The notes: generated by a model not told the origin, from the sequence alone. 64,000 nt of DNA from Trematomus loennbergii (GCA_012861695.1 JAAOOA010000527.1:124001-188000), one strand, 5' to 3'. Counted from the stretch's first letter, positions 51,302 through 64,000 are shown. Translations and numbers: made by a program.

Positions 51302-51880
51302 TATTGGGGGCTAGCATATCATGTATCATTTCAACCGTTATATCCTTTATCCCCAAAAATTCACCTGCTGCTTCCACTATTGTTTTCAGTCTTGACCTCT
51401 TTTTTGTTTGTTGCAAAGCAACATTCACCACTTTTCCAATAAAGGCCACAAATGTGTACTTATTAACAATCAATGCATCCTCTCCTATCACACACTTATG
51501 TGAACACTTTGTGGAGCTTTCCTTTGCCTGTGGGAGTTTGGGAAAATCTTTTGAAGAGAATATACTTGCTGCTACTTGGGATTTCCTAGCTATGTTTAGT
51601 GATACCTTTTCTGTTGCTTCAGAATATGAGACTTTATTTTGCACTTTGTATCTCTGCACCTCCTTGGCCTTTTTCTGCACTTCGCAGCCCTGATACGCAG
51701 CACTATGTTCCCCACCACAGTTACAACATTTCACCTTAGCACCTGCAGCACAACTACCATATTCATGTTCCCCCGCACATGTTGGACACCTGGGCTTAGT
51801 TGCTTTGCACTTGTCTGCCACATGCCCAAACCTTTGGCATTTAAAGCACCGCAAAGGTTTAGGGATGAATTCTTGTCTGC
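51276..51880 (-). pseudogene. LINE copy 2 ORF1, C-terminal half
   Basis: Begins within the frame at LRCFKCQRFGHVADKC, then CPTCAGEHEYGSC and CCNCGGEHSAAYQGC (three CCHC knuckles near 51850-51720), and ends near 51276 (DDSQISE). The upstream half is missing; the trinucleotide tract takes its place. Confidence 0.85.
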
Positions 51881-51883
51881 CGA

Positions 51884-52440
<557 letters not shown>

Positions 52441-53515
52441 CGGTTTTTGGCGGATTGCAAACAACTTTAAGGTGCATACCGCCACCTACTGTACAAGAGT
52501 GTGTATCACCATATCATCCTATCATTCCTATTGTGGAATTATACCACTGTATTTACGTTGTTTTAAATTCTTCCAATCAATCCTGTTTCACTCAAATACT
52601 TAAGAATGGCCTTCCTGGTAGCTCTTACCCCCTCACCTTCTGTTCCCAGTGTCCACATCAGGCTCCACTCCCTTCCTGGTAGCTCTTACCCCCTAACCTT
52701 CTGTTCCCAGTGTCCCCATCAGGCTCCACTCCCTTCCTGGTAGCTCTTACCCCCTCACCTTCTGTCCCCAGTGTCCCCATCAGGCTCCACTCCCTTCCTG
52801 GTAGCTCTTACCCCCTCACCTTCTGTCCCAGTGTCCCCATCAGGCTCCACTCCCTTCCTGGTAGCTCTTACCCCCTCACCTTCTGTTCCCAGTGTCCCCA
52901 TCAGGCTCCACTCCCTTCCTGGTAGCTCTTACCCCCTCACCTTCTGTTCTCAGTGTCCCCATCAGGCTCCACTCCCTTCCTGGCAGCTCTTACCCCCTCA
53001 CCTTCTGTCCCCAGTGTCCCATCAGGCTCCACTCCCTTCCTGCCTCTCTGACCCTGCTCTTAGTTGTTCCCTCTCTGTTTTCTACATGTTGCAGTGTTAT
53101 ATGGTGTGTTCCACATTTTCTTCACTCCATACCCCCTGCATCTTCAACTTCGCTTTTTCCCTTTAAAAACATTGTGTTGTTTAATCCTGTATGATCCAGT
53201 CTGAGTCTAGTGATGGTGATCTCCTCCCGTCTGTTCCTTTCTGTTTAGATCTTTGTTATTGCTTTTCCTTCTCCGTTTCCAAGTGAAACTGGTATTGCTA
53301 TTTCCTTCTGTAACGCCTTTTGCTAACTTATCAGCATGCTCATTCCCTTGAACCCCTCATGTGCAGGCACCCAGCATAACTGCACATCTATTCCCCTCCT
53401 CTGAAGTCTCAGTAAGCAATGGTTAAGTTCAATGATTAAATCTTTAACTGTTATTGTCGACTGTGTAGTGATCACTAATTTATTCATGTTACATAATTCA
53501 CTCATGGAACTACGG
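52441..53515 (-). mobile_element. I/Nimb-like LINE, copy 3, 3' fragment
   Basis: 3' hairpin at 52483-52449 (GGCGG with CCGCC), identical in design to copy 1. It includes a C-terminal ORF2 remnant expanded into a minisatellite, and the RNase H end (IIELNHCLLRLQRRGIDVQL, CWVPAHEGFKG, near 53440-53330). It is truncated near 53515. Similar to copy 1 (same IELNHxLLRLxRxGID block). Confidence 0.8.
52611..53035. repeat. 61-bp minisatellite derived from LINE ORF2
   Basis: Seven tandem units of 60-61 bp starting at 52611, 52672, 52733, 52794, 52854, 52915 and 52976, each beginning CTTCCTGGTAGCTCTTACCC. The single-copy equivalent is in LINE copy 1 near 41855-41915 (TTTCTGGTAGCTCTCACTCC), so the array grew within the ORF2 C-terminal coding region. 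Confidence 0.95.
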
Positions 53516-53867
53516 GTTGGGGTATTGTTTCCGCACGGACACATATGTGACTGTACCTACTGTATACCTACTGTGTGCCCTCTTCTCTTCTTCCCTTCTC
53601 TTCCCGGACTTCAAGCCAGCAACATGTGCTTTTCTGCTGCTCAATAAAGCACTTCTGTCGGGAAACATTCGACCTTCCATCCAAACAGAGTTTCATTATC
53701 TCCAGATTCAATACCTCAGTGTCTTCCACATGGAGGGGGGGGGGGGTCCTCCCCGACCCATTTCACCATGATGGCTTCCTGGCCAGCATTCAGACTGAAC
53801 AACATCCTCATGATGTTTTAGAGCAGTGGTTCCCACCTGGGGGGGGGGGGGGGAGAACACGTAATCA
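53516..53867. other. Unassigned sequence with two G-runs
   Basis: Possible LTR- or 3' UTR-like sequence (AATAAAGC at 53643). It holds G-runs near 53734-53746 and 53838-53852. No coding sequence was recognised. Confidence 0.4.
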
Positions 53868-56800
53868 TAAATCATCTAGGGGTAATGAGCATTAGGTTAT
53901 TGAAGGTTTTGAATGACAGAGGGGGGAAATGTTTATGATACTTTTATCATTATAATTAATGAGAATGTACCGATGACAGTGGCTCCAGGTCAACAAACAC
54001 TACTCTGGGGACGTGCTTTTCCAGCTCCAGTCTCACTGAAGAAGGTGTTGTAGGAATCGTCCACTCCTCCTGAGATGTTCTGGGGCCTCATTGATAACGC
54101 CTTGCGTAGGATTGACGTGAGAAGGTTGCTTACGTAGTACAAAGCAAAAAAAATAGGTACAGAAAAATTTCCGACTCACAAAACATTGCGTACCGGCGAG
54201 GGAAGTGCGTACCGGCACTTCCTACGCCTGTTTCCCTTTATAAATCACAATCGACTCGAAATGCGGCGCAGCTTTTGCAGGCTTCACGTAACGCCATATT
54301 TGCCTATAAATAGTCAAAGAAACGCCCATTCATTCATTTTGACTGACTGCATGAGAAGATCGCAGGAAATTACGACGAACAGCTAAAAGACATCTCAAAC
54401 CGTGTCAGATTTTGGTTATTTTGGGGAGTGGAGATAAATCATATTGTTTTTGGTGGATGCAGTTTGAACCAGGAGCAGCATGGAGGTCGGCTCGTCACCA
54501 AATAAATAAATAAGTGGTCCGAAAAAAATGTAATGACAAAAAAAATACACATAACCTTCCTCAGGCAGTGTGTTTATGCCGAGGACAGGAGACCCCCCCT
54601 TGATGAGAAAACTGTAAGAAATGATCGGGGAATCCCTCCGGAGTGGAGTCATTACGACTGGATCTGAATTATTTTGTTGTATTTGGTAGTTTGTGTTCCA
54701 GCTGTCGATCAGCAACTATAATGCACCAGTTAAGGAAATACAACTAATGTGTTGTGTTATATTAGCTGTACAATTTACCACATATGGTGTTCTTAGTTTC
54801 CATACCTCCTGTGTTTTACGAGCGACTATCAAGTCTTGGCAAACGGCATAAAACACGATTAAACGTGATAGTATATAAAACCATGCTCGTATCTACAACC
54901 TATAGAAATGCAAACGGCGTCAGTTTAGACGTAATTATGTCCTCCTGCTTACCGCATCATTTATGAGAAAACATTTCATAACATTAACAACATATTCGAG
55001 GTGGTTTTAAATAGCATATCCGTATTTATTTATTTCTCCAAGTTATGTTTTTGTGTGCACTGAGGAGTCTCAAACAGCGTTGTTTAATCATTTTAAGATT
55101 GGCTTTAATCAATGTTTGAAAATGAAATTTCATATTTGATAAATGAGAGTAACATTTTATTTATGGTATTATTTCCACATATTTCTCTCCATTCTTCTTT
55201 CTGCCAACGGTGTCGCAGTTTCTCGTCTCTCCGTTTGTGTGCTTAGTGCGTACGCATGGGTTAGAGTTTGCGTGGAGGACCGCACATTTTCCCGTCAAGT
55301 TAGTATTTTATAAATCGCAAACATTGCGTAGAAACTGGCGTACGTCATTTTTTGAGCGTATATCCCTTTATAAATGAGGCCCCAGAGCTGTCCAACTATG
55401 ACAACACTCCTTGCAGGCAAGAAAGTAAACACACATAATAATCATCTAATTCGACCTAAATAAAGTAAAATTGGAACCATGTCTCTCATCTCTCTAATGT
55501 GAAGACATTAGAGAAACACGTCGGTTTGCTATCCTGGCTCCAAAATGGTGGAATGAGCTCCCCATTGACATCAGGACAGCAGAAAGCTTACACATCTTCC
55601 GGCGCAGACTGAAAACGATGCAAGAAGCGATGCAATGTAAAGACAGTAAACCGAGGTCGACACAAATCCGTCGCAGGAAAAATAACTCTCGCGAGATTTG
55701 GGGAGACAGAGCGTTCATTTTATTTAAATGTCGGCAGCGAGTATAATTTCAGACAGTACGTGGAAAAACGCCCTGGTTCACTGAAATTCGGAAAAAAAAT
55801 GTTTTATCTGTGTTAAATCATGTTTTAAATATGAAACCATTAAACCTGGCCACTAATGAGACAGGAAGTATATGTATTTCCACAATTCGCGCCGATTGTA
55901 AATGCTTCACTTCAACATCTTGACTGTGCCGTCCAGTTACACTTAATTTACAACACCACAGTTAAAACGAACTTATTAATGACGAAGCTTGATTTACCAG
56001 CTTACACCGCAACATTTTTGTTTCACTAAAAATGATGAGTCTTCTTTGAACAAAATTCCTGTTCAAAGCGGAATCACCCCACCTAAGAACGTCAGTCCCA
56101 TGGATGTACTGGGAAAACGTGGTTATTGCTGAACATTAATAAATAGACGTAGTAGAATAACAACACATGCATATTACTATACAAGAACGTTTAGCAAATA
56201 AGATAATAAGAAAAAACGATTGGCATATTCCGACTTTTGACGTTCATATTTGAATTACGATAAATATATATATATATATTTAAGTCATTTTCAAACATAT
56301 CTTTGTCTGACATGAGTAATATTGTCATTCTTATTGGTAAATATGATTCATTGTATCAACTGCAGGAAATAGTAAGCCCTCCTTTTATATTCTTTATCTG
56401 ACAATAGCTTGTTTATTATTGTTTTAAATTATGCAATTTCTTTCTCTTTTGTATCTTTATGCGTAGTTATAAAGAACTTAACTATTTATTTCAATGTAAG
56501 ATTTTTTATTAAATCTCAATTGGTATTATGCATTATGCAATTTGTGTTGCTGCACTATCAGGTCCAGAGGGCACCACTGCACTACTTCATCACAACATTG
56601 CATCTTTACCTTTGCCCTCTTGCTCGATAAAGTATTGTGGGTCAGAATCCATATACATATGCTGGCTTCCATACTGCAATATGCAGTAGGGCATACTTGT
56701 AGGTTTTGCTTAATGACTTAATCTGTTTCTGGCATACCAAATAGTACAGTTGTATGGGTAAGGGAACCCACAGTAATCTCATTGTTCTCCATTGTATTCT

Positions 56801-56970
56801 GTCCAGTTTTTGTGTAGTATTTTTAACTGCTGCTTAATAAAGCATGTAATCATAATCATCCTCATCACAGCCCAGTATATGTGTAATGATGTGTTTTTAA
56901 AGCTTACCATTCATAAGCAAAGAAACACCTTACAAAATAAAGCACATTTAATGTCAATATTATATATTAT
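53868..56970 (-). pseudogene. Inverted partial tubulin copy A'' (exon 2 part, introns, 5' flank)
   Basis: 53868-54081 is the reverse complement of about 5720-5934, with the end of tubulin exon 2 ([20 protein letters not shown] region) and intron 2, including small indels. After a MITE, 55425-56040 matches 4350-5190, with most of the LINE tail deleted near 55617. It joins at 56045 directly to the reverse complement of 3025-3965, ending near 56970. The promoter, exon 1 and most of exon 2 are missing, so it cannot make tubulin. Confidence 0.88.
54082..55383. mobile_element. 1.3-kb MITE with GGGGCCTCATTTATAAA-type termini
   Basis: Left end GGGGCCTCATTGATAACG and right end in reverse complement GGGGCCTCATTTATAAAGG, inserted in the tubulin exon-2 copy right after GATGTTCTGG. 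GCGTACGC-like subterminal motifs (TGCGTACC, GTGCGTACGCA) recall PIF/Harbinger-type fish elements; the superfamily is inferred. No transposase was found. Confidence 0.65.
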
Positions 56971-58536
56971 ATGCTGTGCCACAGCATTCCACTATAGCAC
57001 TTCGATTCTTTATTCTTCCCCTTATTATTTCACCAATACTTTGGCTCTCCATAACTTCAGCTTATTTTCAGCTACAGAAACCATTCAAATATTAAACTAT
57101 TCAGCCTTTTCAGGAATCGATGGGAAACCTTCAACTTTTTAAAAATATTTTATACTTTTTGAAATATTCAGCTTTTTAAACTCTTTTTTAACATGGAAGT
57201 CAATGGGAGATGCCTTCAAATCCTCTTTTCCTACACCTTGCGCCAAATGCTACTCCTTCCACATACTTTCAGCTAGACACTTCATTCCAACTTTCAAATG
57301 ATCACAACACCTTCAGCTATTACATTCTTATTCAGATTTTTGATATCTTTTACACTTTTTGAGATATTTAACTTAGTTTGGAGCTTGGTGGAGAGGCCTT
57401 TTTCAGATTTTAACATTAGTGTGGATGGAGCAGTGCTTCAAATTCTCCCAAAAAATTTTTAAACTTGCCATAATTCCCAAACCCTACACTCCTCAGACAT
57501 ATTTTTTCATGAAAACCGTAGGAAAACCTCTTAGGTTGGAAAATTAAAAAAAATTAAGAAAAATATTAAACAAAATGCCTCTTGAGGGCATGAAGAGACA
57601 AAAGTCCACCTAGCTCCCAATTGATTCCCATGTTAAATCTTTCCGGAACTTTCTTCAGAACAGAGAGAAGTACACTTTAGACAAACTGCTCCCATCTCCA
57701 CATTTTACACACAAAACCAAAAAAAACAACATCATCATTGGGGTTCCCTGATGCTCACGGTCTGGAAACTTTTTGATAGGAGCCATCGTTTTTGAACAGG
57801 TGGCAAAATTGTCAAATATAATCCTCAATGCATTCTTAATGGAACTCAGTGCTGCAGTTGGTAAATCGTCATAAGTCGTCACCATGGTAACCTTTGATCT
57901 CTGGGTTTACACACACAGGTGTTTGTAAACATTCATTCACTACTACTTACATTTAATATCTTTATTTAACTCCTTCAGCCTAATTTCAGCTGCAGAAACC
58001 ATTCAAATATCAAACTATTCAGCCTTTCTAGTTAACTAGGCTATAAACAAATATAGCCTAGTTAACTAAGGTAGGCTACTAGCTAATTGATAAGTTAGCT
58101 CAAGGTTTAGCTAAGGCAATGTATCATGGGCATACAGGCTAATGTAGCCTACTGTGCTTAAGGGTAGACACTAAAGGTGAATACACTAAAATGTGTATCT
58201 AATAACGTCATCACAATTACCATATTGATATGCAAATTAGGCGTTAACTAGTAGGTAATAAAGTACTATCTCATTTCTTATCTTATCTTAATTAAAATGG
58301 GCTAATTTGCATGCAGTTACCAAGGCATTGCAGGTTAAAAGGATAAAACTAAAAACAAACAAAAAAACACATCACCTCACAACTTCCCCAGATACTTACT
58401 TACGTCAAGTCAGTATTTTCCCCTGAAATGTTATGTTTAAATGCAGATTAGCTTTAAATCTATAGATACATTCAGACATGGTAATAAAACGAACACCATT
58501 TATATGTATTTTTTGGAAGTTTTCTTTCCATTAGAG
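56971..58536. repeat. Unclassified AT-rich dispersed repeat
   Basis: A ~55-bp motif (TTTTCAGCTACAGAAACCAT then TCAAATATTAAACTATTCAG) occurs at about 57053-57108 and again at 57968-58027, framing ~0.9 kb. This could be a pair of ends or a direct repeat. A perfect 16-bp hairpin lies at 58029-58068. No gene was seen. Confidence 0.5.
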
Positions 58537-61500
58537 CAGGGGTGGGGAACCTTTTTCCTCTCGAGGCCATTTCAATTTTTTCAACATCCTCCGAGGACCG
58601 TACAAATTATTGACCTCTGCTTAAAAAAACTAAAATCACAGCCCATTCATTTGGCCTTTCTTTCATGCTGTGCAAAGATATATGGACACAAGATGTGTGC
58701 AAATGTATTTAGTTTCCTATCCATGTGAACATGATTTAAGTGGGGGGGGGACCTAACCTCCTCTCCGGGGGAAGATTTTTTTTTAAATGTTGAAGTTAAA
58801 AGCATCAATCTGGTGCACTTTGAGAGCAACATGAAGAGCTCTATGGATACATCTCTCAACATCCATATGAAACAGAACTGGAAGCAGATTTACTTTTCTT
58901 TATGGATATTTTACAAATCACTCCCCTTTCAAACTGTATTCTTGTTTATTAACAACTTCTTTTTACTGTCATATAGTATTTTATACCTGTTTACTTTATT
59001 CTCTAGTGTTTTATAACTATAATGATCATATAAAGATGTGCCTTTACCTCACTGGTTGTAGAAAAAGCTTCTTATATTCGTTAGCATAGCTAGCTAACCA
59101 GATGCTAATAACAACAAAGTTATTGACTGTATGATCAGTATGACAGATGAGCAGATCGCCACTGGGCTTACAACTAAAGACACAGCCACGCAGAAACTGC
59201 GGCATGTGTACAGCTCCTTATCTGAAGAGCCGGAGCCGCGTTCTGGTGCTCTCTAAGCGTCAGCATGAAGAGCAGCTGATTTGAAAAAACAAACTCGAGA
59301 GACGGCTGAGTGACCGCAGTGCAGAATCGCTGTATAGTTTAAATCTCCTAACAATGTTGTCCATTTTAGACACAGGCCTATTATATTTACAGCCCTTAAT
59401 AACATTCATTTTCTGGGCTCAATATGTGTCTTGGCCGTTTTCGTTGTGATCGCTAAATTCACCTTGTTTATAATATTATCACCGTTCCAAGCAAACGAGG
59501 GCTTTTGTTTTGAAATCACTTCCGCGAGTTTCGCCCCGCCCCTCGCTCCAATGAGCATTAGACCATTTAGTAAGGTAAAACAACAAAAACAAAAAGGCCT
59601 CTCAGATGCTCTTCCGCTAACTTGTGTAATAAAGAAAAACAAATGGACCGTAGATACACGGATTAGGGCGACACCATCTGGTCACAACTTTAAATATTTG
59701 ACCATGTTTATGTGCAAATGAAGAACCTTTTTCCTTAAGTGAGACTCTTTTCTTTTCTGACTTTATGGGTATTTCACTTTATATTAAATACATAACAATA
59801 AGAGTGCAGAACATCTAATACACTTCACTATGAATCCAGAACAATACAACTGCAGGAGTATGGATAAAGCCAGATGTTTGCATGCATTTTGAGCCGATTT
59901 GGGCAGAATCCAGCAGAGTGGATCGTGCTGTTCATCCTATGTCATCTATATGTATAGAAAAAAAGTCTAAATATTTAAGATAAAGCTGTGAAACAATCTC
60001 AATAATTGGCAGCAAAAATGTAAGGTTTTTTTAATGCATAAAAGGATACATGTTGAGATAGGAAGTTATAATATCTTTAAGAGAAGAGCTTGAATATTAA
60101 AAAATAAAGAATACAAACTCTTGTGGCTCCTTCCTGTCTTCCTACTGGGTCTTTCTTGGCTTTGTTCTGGCTATCTTCTAGCTCTATTCAGGTTTTTGGA
60201 GTTTTTTTCTAGCTCTATCCCTGATCATTTTCAGAACCTGAAGGCTCTATACGGACTATCTTCTGGTTCTCCTCTGGATCCATCCACTATCTCTTGTCTC
60301 TGTCCAGTGAATTACACTTTTGTTACTGGAGCAGGTAAAGCATACAACAGATACTTTCAGCATTATCGGAGCACGAAGTGGACGCTTGGATGAAACACAG
60401 CGGACTTCTAAACAATGAACACCCGCAACTTGGAAGAAATAAAGTTGGGTTTTATGCGTTCTAATATTGCAATGCAAACCCATGATGTAATGACAGTAAT
60501 TAAGAATAATTTAGTCATTGAATGCTCATTTCAGTAGATTTAATCAAACAAAACATAAACATATTGGACATGGCCTCAAGACTGTAACCTCTTCACATTC
60601 TGTTGAAATAGTCAATTACTAGCCATATCTCACACATTGCTGTTTTGAATCACTAATATGTGGATGACAGTTGAACTGGATGATGTAACATGTATGCCAT
60701 CTGCTGGAAAGAAGACGTATCGCTCTGTTGGCGTTGTTTAGACAACAAAAACAGAATGAAGCTCTGATACCATAAACAATGTAACGATGTAACGATTATT
60801 AAACAAGAAATAGTCAAGTCAAGGGGTCGAAGAAATTAACATTTGTGATTATTAGCGAATCGGTTGCAGGTGGGTGAAAACAGGCTTAGGGAGTAATGTA
60901 TTACATGTAACGGCATCAGGTCATCAGGATACAAAATAGACAAATGTATTCCCTTACCAACACTCTTGTGTCTTTTTCAACAATTACGCCATTTAAATCT
61001 TTTGTCACAAACTTTGCAGATCTATTTTTTCTCTCCTGTGTGGATTCTCATGTGTCTCTTTAAATGTCCACTCTGTGAAAAAGCTTTCTTACAGACTGAG
61101 CAGCTGTGTGGTTTCTCTCCTGTGTGGATTCTCATGTGTGACTTTAAACTTACACTATGTGAAAAAGCTTTCTTACAGACTGAGCAGCTGTGTGGTTTCT
61201 CTCCTGTGTGGCTTCTCATGTGTGACTTTAAATGTCCACTCTGTGAAAAAGCTTTCTTACAGACTGAGCAGCTGTGTCGTTTCTCTCCTGTGGATTCTCA
61301 TGTGTCTCTTTAAATTTCCACTCCATGAAAAAGCTTTCTTACAGACTGAGCAGCTGTGTGGTTTCTTTTCAGCACTACGTCGTGGATCACTGACAGATTC
61401 ATGTCTATTTTTTCAGTGAGTTTGAGCCTGATGCAGGTTCTGTGGTCTCCTTCCAATCAGCACTGTCTTCAGTGTCAGGTTCAGAAGAGTCTCCAGTGTC

Positions 61501-62256
61501 AGGTTCAGAAGAGTCTCCAGTGTCAGGTTCAGAAGAGTCTCCAGTGTCAGGTTCAGAAGAGACTTCAGTGTCGGGTTCAGAAGAGTCTCCAGTGTGGTCC
61601 TCAGTCTTTGGTTGTAAACTGCTCTCTGGATCTGAGCTCCTGGCTGGTTCTGGTCCTCCACAGTCCTCTCCATCAGCTTCTGTTTCCATGTGTTCAGTTT
61701 GTCTTTGATGAGGCTGAGAGGACTGAGGTTTCTCTTTATCATCTTCACTCTTCACAGGGTCAGGAGTGAAAGTGGACTTGGTGATATCAGCCTCCTCCAG
61801 CTCCTGAAGCTGCTCTCCCTCCTGTTCTGCTTAATGTGTGGGGGGGGCTCTGGGTCCTCCTGGTCCAGACTGGTGCTCAACTCCTGCTGGTCAGGGAGAA
61901 GCTCTTCTTTAATCACCACCAGCTGCTGGACGTCTGCAGGAAACAGGAAACACACAGTCAGAACAAACTGTTAAGTGTTTAGCATTTAAAAATCTCATCA
62001 CCATTACAATGGGAGACATTTTGCAGCCCTAATGAATGCCTTTGTTTTTATATTTTCACATTATCTTTCTTAGTCCCACCTATTGTGTATTTGTGTTGGC
62101 TCAAGTCACTCATGTAGCCAAGCCCCTTTCCACTTCCAGTTCAAAATGAAAAAGGGTTTTTTCTTCTGGCGTAGCACTAGCTGCAATGTAAACAAGGAAT
62201 TGTATTTGGGATCGTTCACAGATACACTACGCCTACAGTATAGAATTACAATACTC
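58537..62256. repeat. Segmental duplication block B' (copy 2)
   Basis: From 58627 it matches 17396-21690 in direct orientation. Here the left end is preserved further, starting with a hAT-type terminus CAGGGGTGGGGAACC at 58537. A stretch corresponding to about 19545-19735 of copy 1 is missing near 60780, and the finger array is shorter. 58627-61020 holds no recognised gene. Confidence 0.9.
61022..61933 (-). pseudogene. C2H2 zinc-finger protein, finger exon, copy 2, about 4 fingers
   Basis: Same leader as the 20-kb copy: DVQQLVVIKEELLPDQQEL after the CTGCAG acceptor at 61934, [29 protein letters not shown], five to six [12 protein letters not shown] repeats, then about four [15 protein letters not shown] fingers to a TAG at 61022-61024. 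Disruptions differ from copy 1: a deletion near 61822 in the leader, one extra T in the T-run near 61410, and two bases missing near 61292. The GGAAGGAGACC site broken in copy 1 is intact here. Its first exon would lie beyond 62 kb; none was recognised before the window ends. Confidence 0.85.
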
Positions 62257-62514
62257 TGTTACAAATTTAAATCCTGCATTCAAACCTTATTTAAGTAAAA
62301 GTATGCAAGTATTAAACAGAACATTTGACGGCACCTTCTTATGTAAAAGTAATGACGGTGCAGTAAAATGTTCCCTGTGAGTATTTCAGTTATGTTGTTT
62401 CTTGATTATTGTGTATGTTGCATTTTACTGCTGTACATGTTCAAAGTTGCACTTGTATAAATGATTATAGAGGGAACCTGCTCAATATTAAAATATGTGT
62501 GTTTTTTATATACA
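62257..62514. other. Unassigned AT-rich spacer
   Basis: Lies between the end of the duplicated block and the Tc1 fragment. No gene or named repeat was seen. Confidence 0.4.
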
Positions 62515-63283
62515 CCTTCTCATTCAATGTTTTTTGTTTATTTAAATGTGTTTCTACTTTATAGATTAATACTGAAGACATCAAAACTATGAAAGAACAC
62601 ATATGGAATTATCTAGTGAACAAAAAAGTGTTAAAAAATCAAGAATATGATTTTTATTTTAGATTCTTCAAAGTAGCCCCCTTTTGCCTTGATGACAGCT
62701 TTGCACACTCTTGGCTTCTCTCAGTCAGCTTCATGAGGTCGTCACCTGGAATGGTTTTCAATGAACACGTGTGCCTTGTCAAGAGTCAATGTGTGGAATG
62801 ACTTGCCTTCTTAATGTGTTTGAGACCATCAGTTGTGTTGAGCAGAGGTAGAGTTAGTGCACAGTGGAAAGCCCTATTTGACTGCTGTTGTAATCCATAT
62901 TATAGCAAGAACCACTCAACCCAGTAAAGAGAAGCGACCGTCCATCATCACTTTAAGAAATGAAGGCCAGTCGATCCGGAAAATGTCAAGAACTTTGAAT
63001 GTATCCTCAAGTGCAGTCGCAAAAACCATCGAATGCTATGATGAGACTGGCTCTCATGAGGACCCCCCCGGGAAAGGAAGAGCAGGAGTTACCTCTGCTC
63101 AGAGGATAAATACATCAGAGTTACCAGACTCAGAAACCGCAAATTAAAGCACCTCAGATTAGAGCTCACATAAATGATCACAGAGCTCAAGGAGCAGACA
63201 ATCTTAACATCCACTGTTCAGAGGAGACTGCGTGAATCAGGCCTTCATGGTCCAATTGCTGCAAAGATCCACTACTGAGGATC
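62515..63283 (+). mobile_element. Tc1-like transposon fragment
   Basis: The 5' UTR is typical of fish Tc1 elements (ATACTGAAGACATCAAAACT, AGATTCTTCAAAGTAGC, TGATGACAGCTTTGCACACT). The transposase N-terminus with paired helix-turn-helix follows: SKEKRPSIITLRNEGQSIRK, TLNVSSSAVAKTIECYDETG, SHEDPPGKGRAG, at about 62930-63090. A second segment (STVQRRLRESGLHG) lies near 63210-63250. The DDE catalytic domain is absent; the copy stops near 63283. Frames are broken near 63100. Confidence 0.85.
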
Positions 63284-63756
63284 AGGCTTGGATTTTCGTC
63301 ATTTTAGGGGCAAGGCCATTTGGCCTTTGGTGTCACACATTTTTTCAGGGCACAAAGGCCATTGAGGGAAACATTTGGATTTGGAGCTTACAAATAAATA
63401 ACTTCACTTTCTGATAAGAAAAACACATGAATGACATGGAAAACAAATAACTTTTTTAATATCAATAATGTCGAACATTATATCATCATATAGGCCTATG
63501 CCTCCTTAGTATTACTGTATATAAAATGAAATGAATAATTAGTGTTTGGTATTTTTTTCCATCTACTACTTCTCCCATTCACAAATCCAAAATCAAATCA
63601 AAAAATCTAAAATTCTATTAATATGTAACAAATATATTCCATTTCAGAGCAGAAGAAACAGCCTTCAAGGGTCCAACTCTGCACATACATACTTCAGCAG
63701 GGCACAGTGAAGCTCAAACATTCAACTGTATGAACAAGCAATACTTTGAAATGCAA

Positions 63757-63795
<39 letters not shown>

Positions 63796-64000
63796 TTTAA
63801 TCAACTCCTCACTGCTCCTCATATCTGTTCAGAAACTAGACAGAAGTTAAACATGTACAAACCACAGACTGTCTGTGTCATGGTGAATACAGTCGCTGCT
63901 TTAATTCTGTCTTTAGGACGTTGTTGTGAGTTTGGACGGAGCAGATACATGTTAGTTTCTGATCTGATCGAATGGAGATCGCTCCATTCAGAGAACACGC
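63284..64000. other. Unassigned sequence with a (GT)n microsatellite
   Basis: A pure GT run occupies about 63760-63794. The rest shows no coding sequence that I can name. It could hold the upstream region of the second zinc-finger gene, but no first-exon motif was readable. Confidence 0.5.

Noticed and set aside
52611..53035. CRISPR-like direct repeats
   Set aside because: Units are contiguous without spacers and arise from a LINE coding segment.

Overview
The window looks like nuclear DNA of a teleost fish, probably a percomorph. The evidence is a spliced alpha-tubulin gene of vertebrate layout (first coding exon is only the ATG), a nuggc (SLIP-GC)-like GTPase remnant, the fish-specific family of acidic-leader C2H2 zinc-finger genes, and a dense set of fish-type transposons (L2, I/Nimb-like LINEs, BEL/Pao, hAT, Tc1, Ginger1). 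No prokaryotic feature, rRNA, intact tRNA gene or CRISPR array was seen. All coordinates come from reading by eye, without alignment software.

Layout: 0.6-2.8 kb is a 5'-truncated L2-type LINE. 3.0-7.8 kb is an alpha-tubulin gene (+) with CCAAT/TATA promoter, four coding exons and one single-base frameshift. 8.3-11.8 kb is a convergent (-) nuggc-like remnant lacking its P-loop exons. 11.8-14.3 kb holds repeat debris and an inverted copy of tubulin intron 1. 14.3-17.4 kb is a hAT element with a BED-type transposase. 17.4-21.7 kb is a block with a zinc-finger exon (-), repeated in direct orientation at 58.6-62.3 kb. 22.3-29.8 kb is an internally deleted BEL/Pao retrotransposon interrupted by a 3.2-kb element with 8-bp target-site duplications. 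29.9-31.1 kb holds hAT fragments. 31.8-41.1 kb is a nested insertion: a ~0.5-kb hAT MITE (TSD GTCTAAAG) that took in an 8.8-kb Ginger1-type transposon (TSD CGGG). 41.2-41.6 kb is a lone zinc-finger-gene first exon (-). 41.6-53.5 kb is a head-to-tail array of three I/Nimb-like LINEs (-), one carrying a solo LTR, with a 0.55-kb trinucleotide tract and a 61-bp minisatellite. 53.9-57.0 kb is a second, larger inverted copy of the tubulin 5' half, split by a MITE. 57.0-58.6 kb is unclassified repeat, followed by the second zinc-finger block. 62.5-63.3 kb is a Tc1 fragment.

The outstanding object is the Ginger1-type element at 32254-41096. It has 862-bp terminal inverted repeats starting TG and ending CA, and a 15-exon transposase gene reading zinc finger, gypsy-like integrase, GPY/F module, Ulp1 cysteine protease and C-terminal PHD finger. 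Its reading frame stays open only if one of two good splice donors in exon 7 is used. Each inverted repeat ends internally in an outward-facing tRNA-like module with A-box, B-box and T6 stop. It probably sits inside the intron of the zinc-finger gene whose first exon is at 41.2 kb and whose finger exon is at 20.0-21.4 kb.

Many genes and repeats here differ from expectation by single- or two-base indels, often in homopolymers. This could be real decay or residual long-read consensus error, so the frameshift calls should be read with that in mind.
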